Source of the DNA: Flavobacterium sp. UMI-01
Lineage (GTDB): Bacteria > Bacteroidota > Bacteroidia > Flavobacteriales > Flavobacteriaceae
Length of the DNA stretch: 64,000 nt
Direction: 5' to 3'
NCBI RefSeq assembly: GCF_019656315.1
Contig: NZ_BPLU01000023.1
Location: 1-64,000, forward strand
Shown: piece by piece, positions 33,782-41,796 of the stretch
Layout of the letters: the number at the start of each line of letters is the position of its first letter
Numbering within the stretch: position 1 is the stretch's first letter
The notes under the pieces: generated by a model
Database searches by the model: none
Told to the model about the DNA's origin: nothing
Seen by the model: only the letters and a program-made list of their open reading frames with translations
Position numbers and translations under genes: made by a program

Positions 33782-34160
33782 AATATATTTTTTTACCCCA
33801 TTAATTTCAGGGGGCAAATTTAAAAATAATTTATTTTTTATCAATCTTAGGGTTAAATTTTGACCACAAACCGCTTTTTAACATCAATTCCTCAATACAA
33901 CACCCATTTTAATGACGTAGCATTATATAAAAAACAAACATTTTGTTATTTTTTTAAGAATCTAATTTTATCTAAAGTAATGATTTCTTTTCAAAATTAA
34001 GATGGAGTTGCCACAAAATCACCTTATTCTCGACCTGAAGCAATCAGGGTACAATTTTTGTTATGCTTAAAATACCGCTAACTATTCTGAAATAAGCGCT
34101 ATTATTTATCGCTTTTTTTGGTGTATTTTTACAAAGGTTTATCATTATACACACCCATAT
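33782..34160. other. 379-bp divergent intergenic region amtB/L,D-transpeptidase
   Basis: It contains the amtB promoter (33815-33844). The remaining ~300 bases are AT-rich. No complete promoter for the plus-strand gene, coding sequence or RNA gene is recognised. Confidence 0.5.
33815..33844 (-). promoter_or_regulatory. Promoter of amtB
   Basis: On the minus strand TTG (33842-33844), 19-bp spacer, TAAATTTG (33815-33822). It is a full consensus match that decides the amtB start at 33781 rather than upstream. Confidence 0.75.
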
Positions 34161-35744
34161 ATGAGAAAGTTTCCCTTATTTCTTTTCCTCCCTTTAACCT
34201 TCTTTTTTCTTTTTATACTTTCATGTAAAAAATTAAACGATAAAGCAGGTGTTACTCCTCTCGAAAAATCAACCGAAGATGCCACAAGGGTATTTGATAG
34301 TACCGCGATAAGTATATTTTTCAAAAAACATCCTTTACTCGATAAATACCAAGAGGAAGTAACAAAACTATACCGAAAACACCATTTCCATTTTATTTGG
34401 TATGATAAAAATGGTGTGAACGAATTTGGTAGCCTACTTCACAATAAAATCATTAACATTGAAGAAGAAGGCGTTCTTACCAGCATTCCGTACAGACAAA
34501 AATTAGACTCCATATACGAAAGTCCGTCTAACGGCTTACAACCTAATACCACTACCGAATTACTCAATACCTCCATGTATTTTTATTATGTTGACAAAGT
34601 ATTTCAAGGACTCGATACGGAAAGCACGAACCAAATGGAATGGTTCTTACCGCGTGAAAAACAATCCTACAGTAGCTATCTTGACTCTCTGCTTGTTAAA
34701 CCTTCCTTATTAAAAAACAACGAAAAAGGCTTATTCTACCAGTATTACTTATTAAAAAAGGTATTAAAAACCTATCGCCAAATTGAAAAAAAAGGAGGAT
34801 GGGAACCTATTCAAATGGATTCCGCTGTGAAGTCATTAAATGTAGGTGACAGCTCTCAAACCATTGCCCAACTAAGAACCCGTCTTCACCTGACTGGAGA
34901 ATTAAAATCCGATTCGAAAAGCGCCATTTATGATGAAGAATTAGCCAAAGCAGTATTGAAATTTAAAAAATCCAATCGCAATGCAGCTAGTACCATCATC
35001 CTGCCCTCACATTTGGAAGTTTTAAACATTCCTGTGTCAGAGCGAATCAAAACCCTAGTAGTAAACATGGAACGTTGCCGCTGGATCGCCAAAGACATTA
35101 CCAAAGCCAAAGAACTCATAGCAGTGAACATTCCTTCATACGAATTAACTTATTTCAAAGACGGAAAACCTACTTTTCGTTCCAATGTGGTCGTAGGAAA
35201 AACAGTCAACAAAACAGTTATCTTTAGTGCTCCAATGCGCTATATCGTCTTTAGCCCTTATTGGAATGTCCCTAATAGCATCATAAAAAACGAAATTCTC
35301 CCTGCTATAAAAAAGGATCCAAATTATCTGGCTAAAAATAACATGGAATGGAACGATGGGAAAGTCCGTCAAAAACCTGGACCTAAAAATTCATTAGGCC
35401 TCATTAAATTTTTATTTCCTAACTCCAATGCAATTTATTTACATGACACCCCTTCTAAGCATTTATTCAGTCGTCGTGACCGCGCATTTAGCCACGGTTG
35501 TATTCGTATTGAAAAACCCAAAGAGCTAGCCGAAGTACTCTTACAAGACGACCCCAACTGGACACCAGAAAAAATAGAAGAAGCCATGCATAAAGGGACT
35601 GAATCGTGGTACACACTCAAAAACAAAATCCCTGTCTATATCGGTTATTTTACTGCATGGGTAGATGTTAACGGAGACCTTCATTTTTATGATGATGTTT
35701 ATCAAAGAGATGAACCACTTGCCGCCTTATTATTCAAAGAATAA
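34161..35744 (+). CDS. L,D-transpeptidase lipoprotein (YcbB/LdtD type)
   Basis: 527 residues. A lipoprotein signal ends in ILSC (Cys22). A scaffold region precedes a peptidoglycan-binding domain (about 225-295, VKSLNVGDSSQTIAQLRTRL). The YkuD catalytic domain follows near 320-480 with HDTPSKHLFSRRDRAFSHGC and the nucleophile Cys447. It makes 3-3 cross-links in peptidoglycan or attaches proteins to it, acting in the periplasm. Length and order match the long YcbB-type enzymes. The gene is monocistronic and ends at a bidirectional terminator. Confidence 0.92.
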   Translation: MRKFPLFLFLPLTFFFLFILSCKKLNDKAGVTPLEKSTEDATRVFDSTAISIFFKKHPLLDKYQEEVTKLYRKHHFHFIWYDKNGVNEFGSLLHNKIINIEEEGVLTSIPYRQKLDSIYESPSNGLQPNTTTELLNTSMYFYYVDKVFQGLDTESTNQMEWFLPREKQSYSSYLDSLLVKPSLLKNNEKGLFYQYYLLKKVLKTYRQIEKKGGWEPIQMDSAVKSLNVGDSSQTIAQLRTRLHLTGELKSDSKSAIYDEELAKAVLKFKKSNRNAASTIILPSHLEVLNIPVSERIKTLVVNMERCRWIAKDITKAKELIAVNIPSYELTYFKDGKPTFRSNVVVGKTVNKTVIFSAPMRYIVFSPYWNVPNSIIKNEILPAIKKDPNYLAKNNMEWNDGKVRQKPGPKNSLGLIKFLFPNSNAIYLHDTPSKHLFSRRDRAFSHGCIRIEKPKELAEVLLQDDPNWTPEKIEEAMHKGTESWYTLKNKIPVYIGYFTAWVDVNGDLHFYDDVYQRDEPLAALLFKE

Positions 35745-35772
35745 AGAGAATAACAACGCCCTTTATAAAACA

Positions 35773-35812
35773 AAAAAAGCAGTCTAAAATATTACTTTTT
35801 GACTGCTTTTTC
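35773..35812. terminator. Bidirectional terminator between L,D-transpeptidase and HPF genes
   Basis: AAAAAAAGCAGTC, a ~16-base loop region and GACTGCTTTTTC form an 11-bp stem with A/T tracts on both sides, between two convergent genes. Confidence 0.8.
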
Positions 35813-35839
35813 TCGAATTTATAATTGACCTATTATATA

Positions 35840-36154
35840 TTAATGTACTTTTTGTTTTTCAAAAGCCGTACTTAACGCTTTCTTAATTTTATCTGAGGCT
35901 AGAAAAAATGCTTTTTCTATCGTGTCAGCATGAGCAGTAACTGCAATTGGCTGAAGTTTTGCTGGACGAGCTTCAATCATGCATCGTTTATCATCTACTC
36001 CAAATTTTGAACTGTTTTCATCACCTAGATGCACTTCAAAACGAGTAACTTTATCTTGAAAACGAACTAAATTTTTTTCCAATTCTGCTGAAAAATAAGT
36101 TTCTAACCTATCGTGTCCTTCTATATTTTTGTCGGTATTAAATTGTATTTTCAT
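35840..36154 (-). CDS. HPF/RaiA ribosome-associated protein
   Basis: A 104-residue short-form hibernation/translation inhibitor. The fold is beta-alpha-beta-beta-beta-alpha, with VTRFEVHLGDENSS, KRCMIEARPAKLQPIAVTAHA and a C-terminal helix rich in Lys. It binds the 30S A/P-site region in slow growth. The C-terminal dimerisation domain of long HPF is absent, so whether it acts as HPF or as RaiA cannot be told. A full promoter lies directly upstream. Confidence 0.9.
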   Translation of the reverse strand: MKIQFNTDKNIEGHDRLETYFSAELEKNLVRFQDKVTRFEVHLGDENSSKFGVDDKRCMIEARPAKLQPIAVTAHADTIEKAFFLASDKIKKALSTAFEKQKVH

Positions 36155-36180
36155 ATTGTTTTTATTTTTTTGATATATCT

Positions 36181-36212
36181 CAAATTTAGCATTCTTTATT
36201 TACAAAAAACAA
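36181..36212 (-). promoter_or_regulatory. Promoter of the HPF/RaiA gene
   Basis: On the minus strand TTG (36210-36212), 21-bp spacer, TAAATTTG (36181-36188). Predicted leader about 20 nt. Confidence 0.65.
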
Positions 36213-36313
36213 AGCTTTAGTAAAACATTATGAAATTATTTTTTAAAACACCAACTCTTGTTTTAAATTACAGATAGTTATTAATGGCAACCCCAATGAT
36301 TCTAAATTTAAAT

Positions 36314-37564
36314 CTACATTCCTGTACGAATTGCTTCTACAGGATCCAATCTTGATGCTGTGATGGCAGGTATAATACCCGCAATCAACCCAATTATAGC
36401 CGCCAAAAAAGTACCCAAAAACACATTTCCATAACTCAAAACAAATTCAAAATCAGCAAGATTAGTCGCTACAATCGAAGTAATAAATACAAAGAGTAAT
36501 CCGATAGCCCCACCTATAACAGACAGTATCACCGATTCAAATAAAAATTGGAACAAAATAAATCGGTTTTTGGCGCCCAAAGATTTTTGGATTCCAATCA
36601 AATGAGTTCGCTCTTTGACTGAAACAAACATAATATTAGCAATACCAAATCCACCCACGAGCAATGAAAAACCACTAACAATCCAGCCTACAACATTCAT
36701 TTGCCCTATAATTTCATCAATAAAATTGGTAAAACCCGAGAAAACATTAATAAAAAAATCATCTATCTGACCATCCTTAAGTCCTCTAAAATTTCGTAAT
36801 TTTTGAGTTATTTCGGCTTTATATGCTTCCATATCAACACCATTGGCTGGTTTTAAAATAACAACAGGCGTCATCCTATTGTTATTATCGCCATACATAC
36901 GACGCAAAAAATTAACAGGTAAAAAAACAGAGGTATCGTTGCTATTTCCAAACAACCCCACTCCTTGTTTTTTTAAAAGTCCAATTACTGTGAACCGTTG
37001 CCCGTACAACCGTACATTTTCGCCAATAGGATCTTGTGTCCCAAACAAGCTTTTAGCAATTTCATCTCCAATTACCACAACCGCTTTCCCCGAATTGGAT
37101 TCGGATTCATTGTAAAAACGTCCTTTTTCAAATTCCAAACCTTGAATTTGTACAAATTCACCCGAAACAGGCACCACATTGACTTCGCTTACCGTTTTGT
37201 CTTCGTATTTTATAGTTTCTTGACTAACGAATAACTGATAGCCCACAGCATCTGTCTGTGTCAAATTGTTTTTTAAGTACACGTACTCCTCGTATTTTAC
37301 ATTGGGGAATTGTTGTCGTTTCCATTGTGGGATTTCGGAAGGAGCAAACGAAAACCGCATCAAATAAATGGTGTTTTTATCCAAATTACTTAAATCTTTG
37401 GTGATTTTTCGGTCTAAAGAATCCACCGCGGCAAGTACTGCGATTATCGAAAAAATCCCGATAGTCACTCCTAATAACGACAATAAAGTCCGTAATTTAT
37501 TATTAGTCAAGGCATGTAAGGCAAACGCAAAACTTTCTTTTAGTAATCGGAAATACAAACGCAT
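36314..37564 (-). CDS. ABC transporter permease, MacB/FtsX type
   Basis: 416 residues from the ATG at 37564, where homology begins (MRLYFRLLKESFAFALHAL); the frame is open to 37708 but that part is unlike the family. Architecture: TM1 near 35-55 (LRTLLSLLGVTIGIFSIIAVLAAV), a MacB periplasmic domain (60-270), then three TM helices of the FtsX core (GGFGIANIMFVSVKERTHLIGIQKSLG). The C-terminus is the usual SRLDPVEAIR. It works with a separate ATPase, not encoded beside it. Likely roles are mechanotransmission or efflux of lipids, peptides or toxins. Confidence 0.9.
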   Translation of the reverse strand: MRLYFRLLKESFAFALHALTNNKLRTLLSLLGVTIGIFSIIAVLAAVDSLDRKITKDLSNLDKNTIYLMRFSFAPSEIPQWKRQQFPNVKYEEYVYLKNNLTQTDAVGYQLFVSQETIKYEDKTVSEVNVVPVSGEFVQIQGLEFEKGRFYNESESNSGKAVVVIGDEIAKSLFGTQDPIGENVRLYGQRFTVIGLLKKQGVGLFGNSNDTSVFLPVNFLRRMYGDNNNRMTPVVILKPANGVDMEAYKAEITQKLRNFRGLKDGQIDDFFINVFSGFTNFIDEIIGQMNVVGWIVSGFSLLVGGFGIANIMFVSVKERTHLIGIQKSLGAKNRFILFQFLFESVILSVIGGAIGLLFVFITSIVATNLADFEFVLSYGNVFLGTFLAAIIGLIAGIIPAITASRLDPVEAIRTGM

Positions 37565-37734
37565 TTTGTCATTTTTTTTAGAATAGAGTAAAATTCCAAC
37601 AATTATCTCCAAAAACCTAATAAAAACAGCAGACAACTGCTTTACAGCTTGTTTTTTGGATACAAATAGACAAAATACTAACAATTTCCTTATTAATCTC
37701 TTTTTCAAATAGCTTAATTTTCAGTTTAAAAAAC

Positions 37735-37742
37735 TATTTTTG
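37735..37742 (+). promoter_or_regulatory. Candidate -7 element for purH
   Basis: TATTTTTG matches TAnnTTTG, 22 bases before the purH start. No -33 TTG is clear. No purine riboswitch is recognised in the short leader. Confidence 0.45.
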
Positions 37743-37764
37743 CACTTTCAAATTATAACACAAG

Positions 37765-39291
37765 ATGAACACAACAAAAACAATTCAATCTGCATTAATT
37801 TCAGTTTTTTCTAAAGAAGGTCTTGAGCCTATTGTAAGACAACTACACAGTCAAAATGTAACCCTTTATTCTACAGGCGGTACTGAAGACTTTATTAAAA
37901 ATCTAGGAATTCCTGTTGTACCTGTTGAAGATGTTACTTCATACCCTTCTATTCTAGGAGGAAGAGTTAAAACATTACACCCTAAAGTGTTTGGAGGAAT
38001 CTTAAACCGCCAAGACCATGAAGGTGACATTCAACAAATGGAAGAATACAACATCCCGCAAATTGATTTGGTCATTGTTGATTTGTATCCTTTTGAAAAA
38101 ACAGTAGCTTCAGGTGCAAGTGAAGCAGATATCATCGAAAAAATTGATATTGGTGGTATTTCATTAATTCGTGCAGCTGCCAAAAACTTCAAAGACACTG
38201 TAATTGTTGCCTCTGTTGACGATTATAGCCTATTCTTAGACATGATTACGACACAAAATGGCGCTACAACACTTGAAGACAGAAAATTATTAGCCGCTAA
38301 AGCTTTTCACGTTTCTTCACACTATGACGGTGCTATTTTTAACTATTTCAATACCGACGAAACGATTTACAAACAAAGTATTGCTAACGGTCAAGTATTG
38401 CGTTACGGCGAAAACCCTCATCAAAAAGGATTTTTCTTTGGCGACTTTGAAGCTATGTTCACCAAATTACACGGAAAAGAGTTGTCTTACAACAATTTAT
38501 TAGACGTTGATGCTGCCGTGAATTTGATTAGCGAATTCAAAAACGACGGTCCTACGTTTGCAATTTTAAAACACAACAACGCTTGTGGACTTGCTACAAG
38601 AAATACTATTGAAGAAGCTTATCTTGCTGCTTTAGCATGTGACCCAACTTCAGCCTTTGGAGGAGTTTTAATTTCAAACAAAACCATTGACGTGGCAACT
38701 GCTACTGAAATAAACAAACTATTCTGCGAAGTGGTAATTGCACCTTTATACGATTACGAAGCTTTGGCTATATTACAAGAAAAGAAAAATAGAATTATTT
38801 TAGTTCAAAACGAAGTTGAATTACCTCAACGTCAAGTAAGAACTTGCTTGAATGGATTATTAATTCAAGACAGAAATAACATTACAGACAATAAAGCCGA
38901 CTTAAAGACCGTTACTATTACCAGTCCTACGGAACAAGAAATTGAAGATTTAATTTTTGCTTCTAAAATTTGTAAAAACACTAAATCAAACACAATCGTT
39001 TTTGCAAAAAACGGAACTTTAATTTCGTCAGGTACAGGTCAAACTTCAAGAGTGGATGCTTTACAACAAGCCGTTGAAAAAGCAAAACATTTTGGATTTG
39101 ATTTAACTGGTGCTTCAATGGCAAGTGACGCTTTTTTTCCATTCCCTGACTGTGTAGCACTTGCTAAAGAAGCAGGAATTACAGCCGTTATTCAGCCTGG
39201 AGGGTCTATAAAAGACGAGTTAAGCATCAACTATTGCAACGAGAACAATATAGCAATGGTATTTACTGGCACTCGTCATTTCAAACATTAA
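37765..39291 (+). CDS. purH: Bifunctional AICAR transformylase / IMP cyclohydrolase
   Basis: 508 residues catalysing the last two steps of de novo IMP synthesis. The N-terminal MGS-like IMP cyclohydrolase has SVFSKEGLEPIVRQL, STGGT and HPKVFGGIL. The transformylase domain (from about 200) has RYGENPHQK, KHNNACGLA, SAFGGV and the C-terminal ASDAFFPFPD and QPGGSIKDE. Length is normal and the frame intact. It lies 53 bases upstream of mreB, which has its own candidate -7 element. Confidence 0.97.
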   Translation: MNTTKTIQSALISVFSKEGLEPIVRQLHSQNVTLYSTGGTEDFIKNLGIPVVPVEDVTSYPSILGGRVKTLHPKVFGGILNRQDHEGDIQQMEEYNIPQIDLVIVDLYPFEKTVASGASEADIIEKIDIGGISLIRAAAKNFKDTVIVASVDDYSLFLDMITTQNGATTLEDRKLLAAKAFHVSSHYDGAIFNYFNTDETIYKQSIANGQVLRYGENPHQKGFFFGDFEAMFTKLHGKELSYNNLLDVDAAVNLISEFKNDGPTFAILKHNNACGLATRNTIEEAYLAALACDPTSAFGGVLISNKTIDVATATEINKLFCEVVIAPLYDYEALAILQEKKNRIILVQNEVELPQRQVRTCLNGLLIQDRNNITDNKADLKTVTITSPTEQEIEDLIFASKICKNTKSNTIVFAKNGTLISSGTGQTSRVDALQQAVEKAKHFGFDLTGASMASDAFFPFPDCVALAKEAGITAVIQPGGSIKDELSINYCNENNIAMVFTGTRHFKH

Positions 39292-39297
39292 TTTGTT

Positions 39298-39305
39298 TAA
39301 CTTTG
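39298..39305 (+). promoter_or_regulatory. Candidate -7 element for the mre operon
   Basis: TAACTTTG matches TAnnTTTG, directly after the purH stop and 39 bases before mreB. No -33 TTG is clear. Confidence 0.45.
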
Positions 39306-39344
39306 TGCGCAATTATATTTATAACTTTTAACCCAAAATAATTT

Positions 39345-40373
39345 ATGGGATTTTTTGATTTCATGACTGAGGATATCGCGATAGACCTTGGTACCGCTAA
39401 TACCTTAATTATTCACAACGACAAGGTTGTTATTGACAGTCCTTCGATAGTTGCCAGAGATAGAATTTCAGGAAAAATAATCGCTGTTGGTAAAGAAGCC
39501 AATTTGATGCAAGGTAAAACGCATGAAAACATTAAAACAATTCGACCTTTAAAAGACGGGGTAATTGCTGATTTTGATGCTTCTGAAAAAATGATCAGTA
39601 TGTTTATCAAAAGCATACCTGCATTAAAGAAAAAAATGTTTACTCCAGCTTTACGAATGGTTGTATGTATTCCATCAGGAATCACCGAAGTAGAGATGAG
39701 AGCGGTAAAAGAATCTTGTGAACGAGTAAACGGTAAGGAAGTCTATTTGATTCATGAGCCAATGGCAGCTGCAATTGGTATCGGGATTGACATCATGCAA
39801 CCTAAAGGAAATATGATTGTGGACATTGGTGGTGGAACAACTGAAATCGCTGTCATTGCGTTAGGCGGAATTGTATGTGATAAATCGGTTAAAATTGCGG
39901 GAGACGTTTTCACAAACGACATCGTTTACTACATGCGTACACAACACAACTTATTTGTTGGAGAAAGTACTGCTGAAAAAATCAAAATCCAAATAGGAGC
40001 TGCTATCGAAGATTTAGAAACTCCTCCAGAAGACATGTCGGTTCAAGGTAGAGATTTGTTAACTGGTAAGCCCAAACAAGTAGAAGTGTCTTATAGAGAA
40101 ATAGCTAAAGCACTAGACAAATCTATCCAGCGTATTGAAGATGCTGTTATGGAAACCTTATCTCAAACTCCTCCTGAATTAGCTGCTGATATTTACAATA
40201 CAGGAATCTACTTAGCAGGTGGAGGTTCGATGTTAAGAGGCCTAGACAAACGCATCTCTCAAAAAACCGACTTACCTGTTTATATCGCCGAAGATCCGTT
40301 GAGAGCCGTAGTTCGTGGTACTGGAATGGCGTTAAAAAACATTGGCAAATTTAAAAGTATCTTAATCAAATAA
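39345..40373 (+). CDS. mreB: Rod shape-determining protein MreB
   Basis: A 342-residue bacterial actin. Nucleotide-binding motifs are DLGTANTLI near 14-22, HEPMAAAIG, DIGGGTTEIAVIALGG, and GIYLAGGGSMLRGL near 285. It polymerises under the membrane and guides the lateral-wall synthesis complex. It is the first gene of mreB-mreC-mreD-mrdA-rodA. A strong hairpin follows it (40387-40434), separating it from the tightly packed rest. Confidence 0.97.
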   Translation: MGFFDFMTEDIAIDLGTANTLIIHNDKVVIDSPSIVARDRISGKIIAVGKEANLMQGKTHENIKTIRPLKDGVIADFDASEKMISMFIKSIPALKKKMFTPALRMVVCIPSGITEVEMRAVKESCERVNGKEVYLIHEPMAAAIGIGIDIMQPKGNMIVDIGGGTTEIAVIALGGIVCDKSVKIAGDVFTNDIVYYMRTQHNLFVGESTAEKIKIQIGAAIEDLETPPEDMSVQGRDLLTGKPKQVEVSYREIAKALDKSIQRIEDAVMETLSQTPPELAADIYNTGIYLAGGGSMLRGLDKRISQKTDLPVYIAEDPLRAVVRGTGMALKNIGKFKSILIK

Positions 40374-40386
40374 GATTTTCTTATAG

Positions 40387-40434
40387 GTATCTGAATTTTT
40401 TTCAACTTACTGTAGTTATCAAAAATTCAGATAC
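40387..40434 (+). repeat. Perfect 14-bp inverted repeat between mreB and mreC
   Basis: GTATCTGAATTTTT (40387-40400) pairs exactly with AAAAATTCAGATAC (40421-40434) around a 20-base loop, 13 bases after the mreB stop. There is no T tract after the right arm, so it is more likely an mRNA stabiliser, processing site or weak attenuator than a terminator. Confidence 0.75.
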
Positions 40435-40469
40435 TTCGCCTATTTTGAAACACATAATCAAATAAAAGA

Positions 40470-41297
40470 ATGCAGCAAATCTTTAATTTCTTATTCAAAA
40501 ACAGTAATCGACTACTGTTTTTGCTGTTATTATGCATTTCGTTATTGCTTACGATACAATCGCATTCTTACCATAAGAGCCGAATCATTAGTTCGGCTAA
40601 TTTTGTTAGTGGTGGTGTGTATGAAAAAATAAACAACGTAAGAGAATATTTGAATCTAAAATCTCAAAATGAAGCATTGGCACTTGAAAATGCACGTCTA
40701 AAAAGTCTTTTATTTAAAACTAAAGACACTACTGAAATCAAGAAAATAGAGACATTAAAAGGGGTAGCACCTGACGATATTGTAGTTTCAAAAGTCATTC
40801 ACAACTCCTACAACTCTCACAACAACTTTATCACCCTAAACTCGGGTGCGCTCAAGGGGATTAAACCAGATATGGGGGTCATCAACAATTTAGGAATCGT
40901 AGGAATCGTAGACAAAACATCCCCTAATTATGCTACGGTTATCAGTATTTTGAATGTGAAATCTCAAATCAATGCCAAGATAAAAAAATCAAATCACTTT
41001 GGTTCACTGGTGTGGAATGGTAAAAGTACAGGATATGTTCAGTTGATAGACGTTCCTAGATTAGCTTCTGTAAGAAAAGGAGATACGATTGTTACAGGTG
41101 GCCAATCGGTAATTTTTCCTGAAAACATTAATATTGGTACTATTGACAAAATTTACATTGACAATCAAACCAATTATTACACTTTGAATATCAAACTTTT
41201 TAATGACATGACTAATTTAGGCCATGTGTACATTATAAAAAGTAAAAATAGAGACGAATTGAATAACCTAGAAAAGCAAAATATAAAAGATGAATAG
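40470..41297 (+). CDS. mreC: Rod shape-determining protein MreC
   Basis: 275 residues. A short cytoplasmic start and one TM helix (about 13-30, LLFLLLLCISLLLTIQ) precede a coiled coil (about 58-85, LNLKSQNEALALENARLKSL) and the two beta-barrel periplasmic domains (VISKVIHNSYNSHNNFITLN-type start, GVVGIVDKTSPNYATV-type core, DTIVTGGQSVIFPENI). It links MreB to PBP2/RodA. It overlaps mreD by 8 bp. Confidence 0.95.
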   Translation: MQQIFNFLFKNSNRLLFLLLLCISLLLTIQSHSYHKSRIISSANFVSGGVYEKINNVREYLNLKSQNEALALENARLKSLLFKTKDTTEIKKIETLKGVAPDDIVVSKVIHNSYNSHNNFITLNSGALKGIKPDMGVINNLGIVGIVDKTSPNYATVISILNVKSQINAKIKKSNHFGSLVWNGKSTGYVQLIDVPRLASVRKGDTIVTGGQSVIFPENINIGTIDKIYIDNQTNYYTLNIKLFNDMTNLGHVYIIKSKNRDELNNLEKQNIKDE

Positions 41298-41796
41298 CAC
41301 TTTGTTAGTCAATGTTTTTCGGTTTATACTTTTATTAGCCGTACAAATTGTCATTTTCAACAACATGACTTTTTTAGGGTTTATCATGCCACTTCCCTAT
41401 TTGTTGTTTATTTTGTTATATCCTGTCAATGGTAATAAATCTGGCTTACTGTTAGCTAGTTTCTTGCTGGGACTTACAATGGACTTTTTTTCAAACTCTG
41501 GGGGAATTCACGCAACGGCTTGCTTGGTTCTAGCTAATTTTAGGCCTTATATTTTTAAATTTTCATTTGGTGTTAGTTACGAATACCAAACCATTAAAAT
41601 AAATGATTCTTTAACACCAGAACGTTTTTCGTTCCTATTGCTTGCGGTACTCATACATCACACCACGATGTTTATACTCGAAGCTTTTCAGGTGAGTTTT
41701 TTGTGGGACATCCTACTCAGAACTTTATTAAGTACTATTTTTACGATTATCAGTTGTATCATTATCATTTATCTTATTAAGCCAACAAAAAGATGA
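41290..41796 (+). CDS. mreD: Rod shape-determining protein MreD
   Basis: 168 residues, a multi-helix inner-membrane protein (about five TM segments). Conserved parts include FILLLAVQIVIFNNMTFLGF, PLPYLLFILLYPV and GLTMDFFSNSGGIHATACLV. Member of the elongasome. It overlaps mreC by 8 bp and mrdA by 4 bp, indicating translational coupling. Confidence 0.92.
   Translation: MNSTLLVNVFRFILLLAVQIVIFNNMTFLGFIMPLPYLLFILLYPVNGNKSGLLLASFLLGLTMDFFSNSGGIHATACLVLANFRPYIFKFSFGVSYEYQTIKINDSLTPERFSFLLLAVLIHHTTMFILEAFQVSFLWDILLRTLLSTIFTIISCIIIIYLIKPTKR

Noticed and set aside
33782..33844. Longer amtB start at 33844
   Set aside because: The consensus promoter occupies these bases, so the codon would precede the transcript.
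37565..37708. Longer N-terminus of the ABC permease
   Set aside because: The family begins at MRLYFRLLKES; the extension is unlike MacB-type proteins and would add a spurious hydrophobic segment.
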